Assembly: GCF_005145045.1 (NCBI RefSeq)
Contig: NZ_CP039691.1
Span: 448,001-512,000 of the forward strand
DNA: 64,000 bases
Reading direction: 5' to 3'
Source of the DNA: Agrobacterium larrymoorei
GTDB lineage: Bacteria > Pseudomonadota > Alphaproteobacteria > Rhizobiales > Rhizobiaceae
Shown: positions 27,435 through 36,959 of the stretch, one piece after another
Position numbering within the stretch: the first letter of the stretch is position 1
Layout of the letters: every line of letters starts with the position of its first letter
Notes under the pieces: generated by a model
What the model was told of the DNA's origin: nothing
What the model saw: only the letters and a program-made list of their open reading frames with translations
Databases searched by the model: none
Translations under genes and position numbers: made by a program

Positions 27435-28667
27435 ATGGCCACTGAAATCCGCGTACCAACACTGGGTGAGTCCGTCAGCGAAGCAACTGTCGGCACCTGG
27501 TTCAAGAAAGTCGGTGACACCGTCAAGGCTGACGAGCCGCTGGTAGAACTGGAAACCGACAAGGTTACCGTCGAAGTTCCGGCACCTGCTTCCGGCGTAC
27601 TGACCGAGATCGTTGCACAGAACGGCGAGACGGTCGGTCTCGACGCGCTGCTCGGCCAGATCGCAGAAGGTGCAGCAGGCGCTGCAACCTCTGCACCGGC
27701 TGCAGCACCTGCCGCACCGGCTCCTGCCGCAGCACCGGCTGCTGCCGCACCTGCACCTGCTGCAAGCGGTTCCGTTCCGGCAGCTCCTGCCGCTGCCAAG
27801 CTGCTGTCTGAAAACAACCTCTCTGCCGATCAGGTCGATGGTTCCGGCAAGCGCGGTCAGGTTCTGAAGGGTGATGTTCTGGCGGCTGTCGCCAAGGGCG
27901 TTTCTGCTCCTGCCGCAGCCCCTGCTGCCGCTTCCGCACCGCGTCCGGTTTCTGCCGAGCAGGATGCCGTTCGCGAAGAGCGCGTGAAGATGACGCGTCT
28001 GCGTCAGACGATTGCCCGTCGCCTCAAGGACGCGCAGAACACTGCCGCCATGCTGACCACTTATAACGAAGTGGACATGAAGGCGGTCATGGACCTGCGT
28101 AACCGCTACAAGGACGTTTTCGAAAAGAAGCACGGCGTCAAGCTCGGCTTCATGGGCTTCTTCACCAAGGCTGTTACGCATGCCCTGAAGGAACTGCCCG
28201 CCGTCAACGCTGAAATCGATGGCAACGACATCATCTACAAGAACTATTGTCACGTCGGCATGGCTGTCGGCACGGACAAGGGTCTTGTCGTTCCGGTCAT
28301 CCGTGATGCCGACCAGCTCTCCATCGCTGGCGTCGAAAAGGAACTCGGTCGTCTGGCCAAGGCAGCCCGCGACGGTTCGCTCGGCATGGCCGACATGCAG
28401 GGCGGCACCTTCACCATTACCAATGGTGGCGTTTACGGCTCGCTGATGTCCTCGCCGATCCTCAACGCACCGCAGTCCGGTATCCTCGGCATGCACAAGA
28501 TCCAGGAGCGCCCGGTCGTCGTCGGTGGCCAGATCGTCATCCGTCCGATGATGTATCTCGCGCTTTCCTACGATCACCGCATCGTTGACGGCAAGGAAGC
28601 GGTCACCTTCCTCGTTCGCGTCAAGGAAAGCCTGGAAGATCCGGAGCGTCTGGTTCTCGATCTGTAA
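27435..28667 (+). CDS. sucB: Dihydrolipoamide succinyltransferase (E2 of 2-oxoglutarate dehydrogenase)
   Basis: A 410-residue core protein of the complex. One lipoyl domain (residues 1-75) with K43 in the ETDKVTVEV motif, a long Ala/Pro linker (about 78-118), a peripheral-subunit-binding domain (about 119-155, [30 protein letters not shown]) and the catalytic acyltransferase domain with H381 and D385 in [12 protein letters not shown]. It follows sucA by 55 bp. The E3 partner lpd lies two genes downstream. Confidence 0.98.
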   Translation: MATEIRVPTLGESVSEATVGTWFKKVGDTVKADEPLVELETDKVTVEVPAPASGVLTEIVAQNGETVGLDALLGQIAEGAAGAATSAPAAAPAAPAPAAAPAAAAPAPAASGSVPAAPAAAKLLSENNLSADQVDGSGKRGQVLKGDVLAAVAKGVSAPAAAPAAASAPRPVSAEQDAVREERVKMTRLRQTIARRLKDAQNTAAMLTTYNEVDMKAVMDLRNRYKDVFEKKHGVKLGFMGFFTKAVTHALKELPAVNAEIDGNDIIYKNYCHVGMAVGTDKGLVVPVIRDADQLSIAGVEKELGRLAKAARDGSLGMADMQGGTFTITNGGVYGSLMSSPILNAPQSGILGMHKIQERPVVVGGQIVIRPMMYLALSYDHRIVDGKEAVTFLVRVKESLEDPERLVLDL

Positions 28668-28683
28668 TTTCTAGGAGGGTATC

Positions 28684-29097
28684 ATGAACGCCGCCTCAGC
28701 CCATGCAACGTATCTCTTGACGCTGCTCAGCCTGAGCGTCGTTCTGCTCCTCATTCACATTCTCCTTCAGGGCGTTTCCGCTACGAAGGAACTCGGATCG
28801 GCGTGGAACGCCGGTCCGAGGGACGAACCAAGAGAACCCAAGGGTGTTGTTGCCGGAAGAGCCGCGCGCGCATCGCGCAACTTTCAGGAAACCTACCCCG
28901 CCTTCATCGGCTTGCTGCTGGCCATGATCCTGACCGGCGATACGTCTGGCGTCGGCCTTTTCGGCGGCACCGTTTGGCTCATTGCCCGTATTCTCTATAT
29001 CCCGCTTTATCTCACCGGCGTTCCCTATATCCGCTCGATGGTGTGGGTCGGTAGTCTCGTTGGCCTTTTGATCATGATGATCGGGTTGTTTCTGTGA
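28684..29097 (+). CDS. MAPEG family membrane protein
   Basis: A 137-residue protein with four hydrophobic segments and the MAPEG-like stretch GRAARASRNFQETYPAFIGLLLAMILTGDTSGVGLFGGTVWLIARILYIPLYLTGVPYIRS (the R-a-x-R-a-x-x-N-x-x-E-x-x-P motif binds glutathione in eukaryotic members). Bacterial MAPEG proteins of this branch have mostly unknown function. It is placed 16 bp after sucB with a GGAGGG site, so it belongs to the suc operon. Confidence 0.85.
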   Translation: MNAASAHATYLLTLLSLSVVLLLIHILLQGVSATKELGSAWNAGPRDEPREPKGVVAGRAARASRNFQETYPAFIGLLLAMILTGDTSGVGLFGGTVWLIARILYIPLYLTGVPYIRSMVWVGSLVGLLIMMIGLFL

Positions 29098-30275
29098 TCA
29101 GAAAGAGCCTGACATATCTGGCGGCGGCTGGCGTTGCGCTTATGACAGCATCCGGGTGTGCTGCCGAAGGGTCGTTGGATCCTGCCGAGATATCTTCTAA
29201 CCTAGTGGTTTTCACCGATGCATCAAAGTCACTCGCCGACCGCAATCTGATTGAAGTGCCGGTGGGTGAACTTTTGCTTTCCGATGGTCGTCTCGTTGCG
29301 ATGGACCCTCTCGTCCAGCCGGAGACGAAGCCGTTTGCGCGTCGTGTCGAGCCGGGCACTTATCCCGTATCTTTCATTCGCGGCACGGCGGAATATTCAC
29401 GCCCCGCCTTTCTCGTTATTCGTTTTTCGAGTGAAAAGATCGAACGTTTTGAACTCGCCACGATAGAGGGGCAGGACGTCAATACGCTAAAGGACGATGA
29501 GTTTTTTGGCATCGGTGTCGACGCCGGGCTGGCCGCGTTTGCAAATGCCGACTACGGCGCTTCGCAGACGAAGTTTCAGGAGGCCGAGCAGTCGAAGCCG
29601 GGCAGCAGATACAGCAATTATTACGACGACAAGCTTTCCCACAGCATGACCGGCCAGAGGTCGGATGAGGCTACCATCGATAGACCGCTCGAAAGCGATG
29701 CGGGTGCGGCGGCGATCATTCAGTCCGGTTGGGGAGATGGCTTTTATCCTACCTTCTGGGGATTGAACAAGGATGGGAAACCCGTTCTTGCTCTCATCGA
29801 TTTTTTCGTCATCGAGAATGGCGATGGTCGTAGCGATGAGGAGAAAGAAGAAGCGTCCGTTCTCGCTCAAATGACAGAGCAGCAACAGGCCGATAACAAG
29901 GCTGCTTATAAGGCGCTTCAAGAAGGCGACGATAAGGGCTTTGCAAAATACGTGGCCGAGAAGAGAATTGCGCCCAAGGATTATATTTTGGGCCAGGGTG
30001 GCTCGTTTATGTTCGAAGTCATCCGGCAGGATCGTCCAGCGGCGCTGCGCGCGATGATCGAGGCCGGAGCGGATAATGCGCTTGGGCCGCACGATGGTCT
30101 GCTCGACAAAAGTTACGCCGCTTTCGCACATAGTATGAATGCCTATGCGGCAAAAGCGAAGGCTGAGGGCAAGAGCACGCCTGCCCCTCGCTCACAAGAA
30201 CTCATGGACCTCGTCGCGGAGCTTGAGAAGCGCCCCGGCTCGTCTGATCAACTGAAATCAAGCACTCAGGAATAG
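29094..30275 (+). CDS. DUF4241-type lipoprotein of unknown function in the suc-lpd operon
   Basis: A 393-residue protein starting with GTG, whose start overlaps the MAPEG stop by 4 nt. A signal peptide ends in ASGC (about residues 19-22), suggesting a lipoprotein. Residues 45-250 look like DUF4241: VPVGELLLSDGRLVAMDPLV, RRVEPGTYPVSFIRG, VIRFSSEKIERFELA, FFGIGVDAGLAAFAN, and IIQSGWGDGFYPTFWGLNKDGKPVLALIDFFVIE. The C-terminal 140 residues are helical and charged, with one ankyrin-like unit (GGSFMFEVIRQDRPAALRAMIEAGADN). DUF4241 is better known from cytosolic proteins near toxin-immunity genes, so the lipoprotein form in a TCA operon is unexpected. Role unknown. Confidence 0.75.
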   Translation: MIRKSLTYLAAAGVALMTASGCAAEGSLDPAEISSNLVVFTDASKSLADRNLIEVPVGELLLSDGRLVAMDPLVQPETKPFARRVEPGTYPVSFIRGTAEYSRPAFLVIRFSSEKIERFELATIEGQDVNTLKDDEFFGIGVDAGLAAFANADYGASQTKFQEAEQSKPGSRYSNYYDDKLSHSMTGQRSDEATIDRPLESDAGAAAIIQSGWGDGFYPTFWGLNKDGKPVLALIDFFVIENGDGRSDEEKEEASVLAQMTEQQQADNKAAYKALQEGDDKGFAKYVAEKRIAPKDYILGQGGSFMFEVIRQDRPAALRAMIEAGADNALGPHDGLLDKSYAAFAHSMNAYAAKAKAEGKSTPAPRSQELMDLVAELEKRPGSSDQLKSSTQE

Positions 30276-30284
30276 GAATTAGCT

Positions 30285-31691
30285 ATGGCATATGATGTAG
30301 TCGTTATCGGCACCGGCCCCGGTGGATATGTTTGCGCCGTCAAGGCAGCGCAGCTGGGTCTTAAAGTCGCGGTCATCGAAAAGCGCGCCACTTACGGCGG
30401 CACGTGCCTGAATGTCGGCTGCATTCCTTCCAAGGCTCTGCTGCATGCTTCGGAAGTCTTCGCGCATGTCTCGCATGGCGTCGATAGCCTCGGCATCGAA
30501 GTGTCTGCGCCCAAGCTGAACCTAGAAAAGATGATGGGCCATAAGGACGGCGTGGTGAAGGCCAATGTCGATGGCGTCGCCTTCCTTTTCAAGAAGAACA
30601 AGATCGATGCTTTCCAGGGCACCGGCAAGGTTGTGTCCGCAGGAAAGGTTTCCGTCACAAACGACAAGGGCGAAGTTCAGGAAATCGAAGCCAAGAACAT
30701 CGTTATCGCGACGGGTTCGGATGTCGCAGGCATTCCGGGCGTTCAGGTCGAAATCGATGAGCAGGTCATCGTTTCCTCCACGGGCGCGATTGCTCTCTCC
30801 AAGATTCCGGAAAAGCTCATCGTTGTGGGCGGTGGGGTGATCGGTCTCGAGCTCGGCTCCGTCTGGCAGCGTCTCGGCGCGAAGGTTACCGTCGTTGAAT
30901 ATCTCGACAACATTCTCGGTGGCATGGATGGCGAAGTCTCCAAGCAGGCGCAGCGCCTGTTCGCCAAGCAGGGCATCGATTTCAAGCTCGGTGCAAAGGT
31001 GACTGCTGTTGAAAAGGGTGCGACCGGCGCAAAGGTCGTGTTCGAGCCGGTCAAGGGCGGTGCGGCTGAAACGCTGGAAGCCGATGTCGTTCTGATTTCG
31101 ACAGGTCGCAAGCCTTACACGGATGGTCTCGGCCTTGCTGAAGCAGGCGTTGCGCTCGACAGCCGTGGTCGCGTTGAAATCGACGGTCACTTTAAGACCA
31201 ATGTTGCGGGCATCTATGCCATCGGCGACGTGGTGAAGGGCCCGATGCTGGCGCATAAGGCAGAAGACGAAGGCGTTGCACTGGCTGAAATCCTCGCCGG
31301 TCAGCATGGCCATGTGAATTACGACGTCATTCCGGGCGTGGTCTATACCCAGCCGGAAGTTGCTTCCGTGGGCAAGACGGAAGAGGAACTGAAGGCCGCA
31401 GGCGTTGCCTACAAGGTCGGCAAGTTCCCCTTCACGGCAAACGGTCGCGCACGCGCCATGCAGGTTACCGATGGTTTCGTGAAGATCCTCGCGGACAAGG
31501 AAACCGACCGCGTTCTCGGCGGCCATATCGTCGGCTTCGGCGCCGGCGAAATGATCCACGAAATCGCGGTTCTGATGGAATTCAGCGGTTCGTCCGAAGA
31601 TCTTGGCCGCACCTGCCATGCGCATCCGACCATGTCTGAAGCCGTGAAAGAAGCCGCGCTGGCAACCTTCTTCAAGCCGATCCACATGTAA
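30285..31691 (+). CDS. lpd: Dihydrolipoamide dehydrogenase (E3)
   Basis: A 468-residue flavoenzyme that re-oxidises the lipoyl groups of SucB with NAD+. FAD loop VIGTGPGGYVCAVKAA (residues 8-23), redox disulfide C41/C46 in GGTCLNVGCIPSK, NAD loop VVGGGVIGLELGSVW (about 183-197), and the catalytic H447/E452 pair in HAHPTMSEAV. It closes the mdh-suc-lpd block, 9 bp after the DUF4241 gene, and is followed by a clear terminator. Confidence 0.98.
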   Translation: MAYDVVVIGTGPGGYVCAVKAAQLGLKVAVIEKRATYGGTCLNVGCIPSKALLHASEVFAHVSHGVDSLGIEVSAPKLNLEKMMGHKDGVVKANVDGVAFLFKKNKIDAFQGTGKVVSAGKVSVTNDKGEVQEIEAKNIVIATGSDVAGIPGVQVEIDEQVIVSSTGAIALSKIPEKLIVVGGGVIGLELGSVWQRLGAKVTVVEYLDNILGGMDGEVSKQAQRLFAKQGIDFKLGAKVTAVEKGATGAKVVFEPVKGGAAETLEADVVLISTGRKPYTDGLGLAEAGVALDSRGRVEIDGHFKTNVAGIYAIGDVVKGPMLAHKAEDEGVALAEILAGQHGHVNYDVIPGVVYTQPEVASVGKTEEELKAAGVAYKVGKFPFTANGRARAMQVTDGFVKILADKETDRVLGGHIVGFGAGEMIHEIAVLMEFSGSSEDLGRTCHAHPTMSEAVKEAALATFFKPIHM

Positions 31692-31741
31692 TCGGACATA
31701 TCGGCTCTAGCAGAGCGGAACATTATATTTTGGTAAGCCAG

Positions 31742-31776
31742 AAAGCCGCATCTTGTTCTTCTCGATGCGGCTTTTA
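31742..31776 (+). terminator. Rho-independent terminator after lpd
   Basis: An 11-bp perfect stem (AAAGCCGCATC / GATGCGGCTTT) with an 11-nt loop and a following T-rich stretch, 50 bp after the lpd stop. It ends the TCA operon. Confidence 0.88.
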
Positions 31777-31815
31777 TTATGAAGTCTTGAACCACTCTAA
31801 TATGAGGATCGTCTT

Positions 31816-32319
31816 ATGGGTTCAGCTTCGATCACCGGTTACAGCCGTCCACAAAAGGCGCTTCATTGGACGATGGCGCTCCTCATCCTGTTCAATCTCA
31901 TTTTTTCCGATGGCATGGAGCATTGGAACCGGCTCGTTCGCCACGGTCAGCCAGTGACGCCGGCGGATACCTCCTCAGCCAACATCCACGCCTATGTCGG
32001 AATTGCTATTCTGGTGCTCTGTCTCATCCGGCTCTGTCTTCGCCTTGTCCAGGGCGTGCCAGAGGCACCGCTGGAAGAACCGCCCCTTGCCAAACTCGTG
32101 GCCAAGATCGCCCATTGGGCTTTCTACGCAATCTTCATCCTCATGCCGTTTACCGGCATCGGCAAATACTATTTCGGCAATGAAACGGCTGGCGAACTGC
32201 ATGGCGGCCCGCTCAAGCTGCTGCTTTGGGCGCTGATCGTGCTGCACATTCTGGGTGTGCTGGTTCATCAGCTCTATTGGCGGACGAACCTTTTACGGCG
32301 TATGGCTTGGGCGCTGTGA
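31816..32319 (+). CDS. Cytochrome b561 family membrane protein
   Basis: A 167-residue protein with four transmembrane helices. RPQKALHWTMALLILFNLIFSDGME carries the first heme-ligand His, and further His residues sit in NIHAYVGIAILVLCLIRLCLRL, KIAHWAFYAIFILMPFTGIGKYYFG and LIVLHILGVLVHQLYW, as in the di-heme b561 proteins (CybB type). These oxidise quinol in the inner membrane, in some cases passing electrons to superoxide. Start has GAGGA ahead of it. It is a single gene between the lpd terminator and the convergent TraB/GumN gene. Confidence 0.88.
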   Translation: MGSASITGYSRPQKALHWTMALLILFNLIFSDGMEHWNRLVRHGQPVTPADTSSANIHAYVGIAILVLCLIRLCLRLVQGVPEAPLEEPPLAKLVAKIAHWAFYAIFILMPFTGIGKYYFGNETAGELHGGPLKLLLWALIVLHILGVLVHQLYWRTNLLRRMAWAL

Positions 32320-32340
32320 GCCTGAGTCCGCACGGACGCA

Positions 32341-33435
32341 TCACCGAACGGCAGTAACGACAAACCCCTTCTGGCGCAGCAATTCGATAACGCCCTCCTT
32401 ACCCGGCAGGTGAAGCGCGCCAACGGCCATGAAAACATGTCCGTCCTCCAAATGCGGAGCTGCGCGATCCGCCATGACGTGGTTGCGGTCGGTGATGACG
32501 CGCTGTTCGAAGGCGGCGTATTCTTGCGTGCTTGCTTCGCCCTTATCCGGGTCGAGGCTCTTCATCATTGGGGAGATCGTGCTGATGTCGCCCTTCAGAT
32601 AAAGGTCGATCATCGTTGCCATGACGTCTTCCATACGGTCGCCAAGTTGTAGCATCTCGATCAGGGACTGCACGTGGAATGACATGGGCAGATCAGACAG
32701 TGCATTCATCTGCTCGACCAGCGTCTCGAGACCGACCAGCTGCTTGCCACTTTTCAATGCGTCATTTGCGAGCTTCATATCGAGAAAACTCGCGCCCTTT
32801 GCTTTGCGAGCGAATTCGCAAGCGGGCAGGGCGACGAAACTCGAGAGAATCCAGGGTTTCATTTTAAGGACGGCATTCAGTGGAATGCCACGTTCCTGTA
32901 AACCGCGCTCGAGCTTTGCTGCGTCGTCTTTCGAAATCAGATCGGTGATCGACTTTCCGTCCGTAAACATGGTTAGTTCCGGTTTGGCGAAAATGGACGC
33001 CGCTGCTTGCTTCTCGCTGGTGATCTCGTCCGATTCAACGATGACTGTACCGGCCTCACTAAATGCCTGGCTCGCACCCTCAGGCATCTTCAAAACGCGC
33101 GGGTCGGAAATGTGCATCGTTCCAAGCAGCCAGGACGGTTGCTTCCCGTCCTTCTCTATTTTCCAGAAGGTGCCAACGCCATTGGGTGTCTTGGCCGCCT
33201 CTGCCACGATGTCGGCATAGGCTATGGGGTCGCTCTTCTGCATGTCGGTCAGAATGTCGCTGCCACCGCAGGTCAGCGGCTGCTCGGCGGCATTGGCGTC
33301 CGTCATCGACAGAAGCGTCACGAACAGTACGGCGAGCGCGGCGACATGGACGGAAGCCAGAAGCCACAAAAGCGCGTTGCCCAAACGGCCCATCAACAGC
33401 GATGTCAGGCCCTGCGGCCGCGAAAGAACGGTCAT
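32341..33435 (-). CDS. TraB/GumN family protein
   Basis: A 364-residue protein with an N-terminal membrane/signal segment (LGNALLWLLASVHVAALAVLFVTLLSMTDANAA, ending near residue 50), then a TraB/GumN (ChaN-Tiki superfamily) domain with the conserved WLLGTMHISDPRV near residue 105, VIVESDEI, and the C-terminal GHVFMAVGALHLPGKEGVIELLRQKGF. Relatives include the metal-dependent protease Tiki and conjugation or xanthan-cluster proteins of unclear function. The two GxxH elements and the Glu are intact, so an active metallo-hydrolase is possible. GAGGTGA lies ahead of the start codon. Confidence 0.85.
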   Translation of the reverse strand: MTVLSRPQGLTSLLMGRLGNALLWLLASVHVAALAVLFVTLLSMTDANAAEQPLTCGGSDILTDMQKSDPIAYADIVAEAAKTPNGVGTFWKIEKDGKQPSWLLGTMHISDPRVLKMPEGASQAFSEAGTVIVESDEITSEKQAAASIFAKPELTMFTDGKSITDLISKDDAAKLERGLQERGIPLNAVLKMKPWILSSFVALPACEFARKAKGASFLDMKLANDALKSGKQLVGLETLVEQMNALSDLPMSFHVQSLIEMLQLGDRMEDVMATMIDLYLKGDISTISPMMKSLDPDKGEASTQEYAAFEQRVITDRNHVMADRAAPHLEDGHVFMAVGALHLPGKEGVIELLRQKGFVVTAVR

Positions 33436-33524
33436 CGAATCACCTCGGTTTCCTTCTTATCGCTTATAGGGAAGGCTTTTTGCACGGACGGTTAATGGTT
33501 ATGGTTTCCAGATCGTTAATGCAC

Positions 33525-34460
33525 TCAGGCGCGCGGGTGGGCATTGTCGTAAATCTCGAGAAGCCGTGCCGTATCGACACCGGTATAGACCTGCGTGGTG
33601 GAAAGGCTGGCATGGCCCAGCAGTTCCTGAATGGTGCGCAGATCGCCGCCGCCTGCCAGAAGATGGGTGGCGAAGGAGTGGCGTAGCGCATGCGGGGTGG
33701 CATTTTCCGGCAGGCCAAAGGCGCCGCGCAGCTTCTGCATTTCCCGCTGGATGATGGCGGGCTGCAGCTTTCCGCCGCGCGCACCGAGAAACATCGGCTC
33801 ATCGGCAGCCAAGTGGTAGGGGCACAGTTTGCGATACTCTTCGACCGCCTCCAGAACCACGGGCAGCAGAGGCACGAGGCGCATCTTGTTGCCCTTGCCG
33901 GTAATGCGCAGGCTGCGCGCGGCGGGCGTGAGGTCTTGGGGTGTGAGGGCAAGGGCTTCTGAAATACGCAGCCCGCTGCCATAAAGAAGTGCCAGAACAG
34001 CGGCGTTGCGCGCGGCAATCCATGGCTCCTCCGCAAGCTGGGCATCCGTTGTGGTGATCTTCAGCGCCTGCGTGTCTGTCAGCGGCTTGGGCAGAGACTT
34101 CGGCTGCTTTGGGGAGCGCATGGCCGTTGCGCCTGCGGCGTTGACCATGCCTTTCTTTTCAAGAAAGCGGAGAAGAGAGCGAAGTCCCGCAAGATGTCTG
34201 CCCAGTGAACGCGCGCCCGCGCCTTCCTTTCGGCGCGCGGCCAGAAAGGCGCGAAGGTTTGTGGGACGCAGGTTTTCTATGTCCCGAACGCGCGCAGGCT
34301 GGCCGTTATAGCCGGTCAGAAACATAAGGAACTGGCGCGTATCACGCTCATAGGCTTCCACCGTATTATCGGAAAGGCGGCGCTCGCCTTCCAGTGCGGC
34401 AAGCCAGGTCTGCCGCTCGCTCAACAGTTCGGGATCGGCAAAGGTGAGGATTTCGTCCAA
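33525..34460 (-). CDS. xerC: Site-specific tyrosine recombinase XerC
   Basis: A 311-residue recombinase that, with XerD, resolves chromosome dimers at dif. The N-terminal SAM-like core-binding domain is ERQTWLAALEGERRLSDNTVEAYERDTRQFLMFLTGY. The catalytic set is complete: Arg in YGSGLRISEALAL, Lys in ITGKGNKMRLVP, H-x-x-R in HALRHSFATHLL, His in LLGHASLSTTQVYTGV and the nucleophile Tyr there. The frame opens at 34655, over the divergent priA start. TTG at 34460 is chosen because AGGA lies 9 nt upstream and the length then matches the family; ATG at 34511 is the alternative. Confidence 0.92.
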   Translation of the reverse strand: MDEILTFADPELLSERQTWLAALEGERRLSDNTVEAYERDTRQFLMFLTGYNGQPARVRDIENLRPTNLRAFLAARRKEGAGARSLGRHLAGLRSLLRFLEKKGMVNAAGATAMRSPKQPKSLPKPLTDTQALKITTTDAQLAEEPWIAARNAAVLALLYGSGLRISEALALTPQDLTPAARSLRITGKGNKMRLVPLLPVVLEAVEEYRKLCPYHLAADEPMFLGARGGKLQPAIIQREMQKLRGAFGLPENATPHALRHSFATHLLAGGGDLRTIQELLGHASLSTTQVYTGVDTARLLEIYDNAHPRA

Positions 34461-34594
34461 GTCGTTTGTCCTGTTACGGTCTTGCGCAGCATAGGTGGCG
34501 GCAGTCAGCATTTGGTTAAAATGCGGGTGACAGCCAGCGTCGTCTGCCATAGAAGTTCGCTTTTCGTTTCCAAAAGGGCAATCTCGCCGCAACC

Positions 34595-36838
34595 ATGGCC
34601 AAAGATTCGACCGATCTTTTCGGTGCGCTGTTCGATCAGCCCACTGAGCGCTCAAAGACCGGCTCTGCCGAGCCGACCGATGTCGTTCCCGTTCTGGTGC
34701 CCATGCCTGCGCCGGGTCCGTATAGCTATTCCGTGCCAGAAGACATGGTGGTGGAGCCCGGCTCCATCGTTCAGGTGCCTCTGGGGCCGCGGCAGGTCAT
34801 TGGTGTCGTGTGGGACAAGACCGACGGCGCGTCCGTGGATCCGAAGAAACTGCGCCCCATCACCAAGACCTTCGATTGCCCACCACTTAGGGACGAGATG
34901 CGTCGGTTCATCGATTGGGTTTCCGCCTACACACTGTCTCCGCCCGGTCTGGTAGCGCGGATGGCGCTTCGCGCACCTGCCGCTTTCGATCCCGAACCGA
35001 TGATCGAAGGCCTGCGGCTGACCGAGGCGCGACCGGAGCGGCTGACGTCTGCACGCGAGCGGGTGATGGAGCTTGCCGCGGAAGGTCAGGGCTGGACCAA
35101 AAGCGGTCTGGCGCATGCCGCAGGCGTCTCGACCAGCGTTATCGAAGGTCTCGCCAAGCAGGGCATTTTCGAAACGATCTTCCTGCCAGCGCCGCCCGTC
35201 GTGGCCGAGCCGGACCCGGACTATACAGAATCCCGTCTGGAAGGACCGCAAAAGCAGGCGGCTTCTGAGATATTGGAGGATGTGCGGAAGGGCAGTTTCG
35301 CGGTTTCCCTGATCGATGGCGTCACGGGTTCCGGTAAGACGGAAGTCTATTTCGAGGCCGTGGCCGAAACTCTTCGGCAGGGCAAGCAGGTGCTGATCCT
35401 GCTGCCGGAAATTGCGCTGACTGCTGCGTTTCTCGACCGCTTTCATGATCGCTTCGGCTCCCGCCCGGCGGAATGGCATTCCGATCTTTCGCCGCGCATG
35501 CGCGAAAAGGTCTGGCGTCAGACGGTCACTGGAGAGGTTCGCGTGGTGGCAGGCGCGCGTTCTGCGCTCTTCCTGCCGTTCGATAATCTCGGCCTCATTA
35601 TCGTGGATGAAGAACACGACCCCGCCTACAAGCAGGAAGACCGTGTCTTTTATAATGCGCGCGACATGGCGGTGGTACGTGCGCGGATCGGGGACTTCCC
35701 TGTTGTTCTCGTGTCTGCCACGCCATCGGTGGAAAGCCAGGTCAACGGAAATTCCGGTCGTTACAATCTCATTCATCTGCATACGCGCTTTGGCGATGCG
35801 GCAATGCCGGATCTGCATCTGGTGGATATGCGCCGCCATCCGCCGGAGCGTGGCGGCTTCCTGTCGCCTGTGCTTTTACGCGGAATTGGAAAGACGATAG
35901 AAAAGGGCGAGCAGGCGCTGCTGTTTCTCAACCGGCGTGGCTATGCACCTTTGACGCTTTGCCGTGTCTGCGGCCACCGCTTCCAGTGCCCTCAATGTTC
36001 CAGCTGGCTTGTGGAGCATCGCTTCCGCAATCAACTCCAGTGTCATCAATGCGGCCATAACCAGCCGACGCCGGACCATTGCCCGGAATGCGGCACTTTC
36101 GATCACCTCGCGGCCTGTGGTCCCGGCGTTGAGCGCATCGCCGAAGAGGTTGAGAAGCATTTTCCCGAAGCGCGCACCATTGTACTGTCTTCCGATCTCA
36201 TGGGCGTCAAAAGGTTGCGGCTGGAGCTCGAGGCCATCGTCAAGGGTGAGGCCGATATCGTCATCGGTACGCAGCTCGTCGCCAAGGGGCATAACTTCCC
36301 ATTGATGACGCTTGTCGGCATTGTCGATGCGGATCTGGGTCTCGCGAATGGCGATCCGCGTGCGGCTGAGCGCACCTTCCAACTATTGTCGCAGGTCACC
36401 GGTCGTGCAGGCCGCACCGGCCTCAAAAGCCATGGCCTTCTCCAGACCTATCAGCCGCAGCACCCCGTCATGCAGGCCATTGTGTCCGGGGATGCCGGTG
36501 CATTTTATGAGCGCGAAATCATCGAACGTGAGAAGGCGTTGCTGCCACCCTTCGGTCGCCTCGCTTCCATCATCGTCTCCGCCGATAGCCGCGCCGAGGC
36601 GGAAACGCATGCCCGCGCGCTGAGAGCTTCCGCGCCGCAAGCCCCGGGGATTATGTTGCTGGGGCCAGCCGAAGCGCCGCTGGCGCTGATCCGGGGGCGC
36701 TATCGCTTCCGGCTTCTCGTTCATGGAAAGCGAAATTCGGATATGCAGTCTTTTCTGCGTGCCATGATTTCCAACGGACCGAAGGAGCGCGGCTCCATTC
36801 ATGTGCAGACGGACATCGATCCGCAAAGCTTCCTTTAA
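34595..36838 (+). CDS. priA: Primosomal helicase PriA
   Basis: A 747-residue superfamily 2 helicase that restarts collapsed replication forks. N-terminal 3'-end-binding domain (VPVLVPMPAPGPYSYSVPEDMVVEPGSIVQVPLGPRQVIGVVW), Walker A in DGVTGSGKTEVYFEAV, DEEH box in LIIVDEEHDPAYKQED, SATPS motif, then the zinc region with eight cysteines (CRVCGHRFQCPQCSSWLVEHR...CHQCGHNQPTPDHCPECGTFDHL). The helicase C-terminal motifs TQLVAKGHNFP and QVTGRAGRTG are intact. Divergent from xerC. Confidence 0.97.
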   Translation: MAKDSTDLFGALFDQPTERSKTGSAEPTDVVPVLVPMPAPGPYSYSVPEDMVVEPGSIVQVPLGPRQVIGVVWDKTDGASVDPKKLRPITKTFDCPPLRDEMRRFIDWVSAYTLSPPGLVARMALRAPAAFDPEPMIEGLRLTEARPERLTSARERVMELAAEGQGWTKSGLAHAAGVSTSVIEGLAKQGIFETIFLPAPPVVAEPDPDYTESRLEGPQKQAASEILEDVRKGSFAVSLIDGVTGSGKTEVYFEAVAETLRQGKQVLILLPEIALTAAFLDRFHDRFGSRPAEWHSDLSPRMREKVWRQTVTGEVRVVAGARSALFLPFDNLGLIIVDEEHDPAYKQEDRVFYNARDMAVVRARIGDFPVVLVSATPSVESQVNGNSGRYNLIHLHTRFGDAAMPDLHLVDMRRHPPERGGFLSPVLLRGIGKTIEKGEQALLFLNRRGYAPLTLCRVCGHRFQCPQCSSWLVEHRFRNQLQCHQCGHNQPTPDHCPECGTFDHLAACGPGVERIAEEVEKHFPEARTIVLSSDLMGVKRLRLELEAIVKGEADIVIGTQLVAKGHNFPLMTLVGIVDADLGLANGDPRAAERTFQLLSQVTGRAGRTGLKSHGLLQTYQPQHPVMQAIVSGDAGAFYEREIIEREKALLPPFGRLASIIVSADSRAEAETHARALRASAPQAPGIMLLGPAEAPLALIRGRYRFRLLVHGKRNSDMQSFLRAMISNGPKERGSIHVQTDIDPQSFL

Positions 36839-36959
36839 AATCCAGTGCCACGCCCTCCCAGCGAAGCTTCGATTGACGGGATCGGCGTTAACCATCTTCC
36901 GGCACGCGCCACGCCATGCCATAAGGCGGGCAGGGGATTCGCAATTTTGGGGATGATCG

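Noticed and set aside
27690..27790. Repetitive GC-rich stretch in sucB resembling a DNA repeat
   Set aside because: It encodes the Ala/Pro-rich linker between lipoyl and E3-binding domains, normal for E2 proteins.
36889..36900. GTTAACCATC as a CtrA site upstream of the small membrane protein
   Set aside because: A single half-site of a short motif is expected by chance; mentioned in the gene entry but not called.
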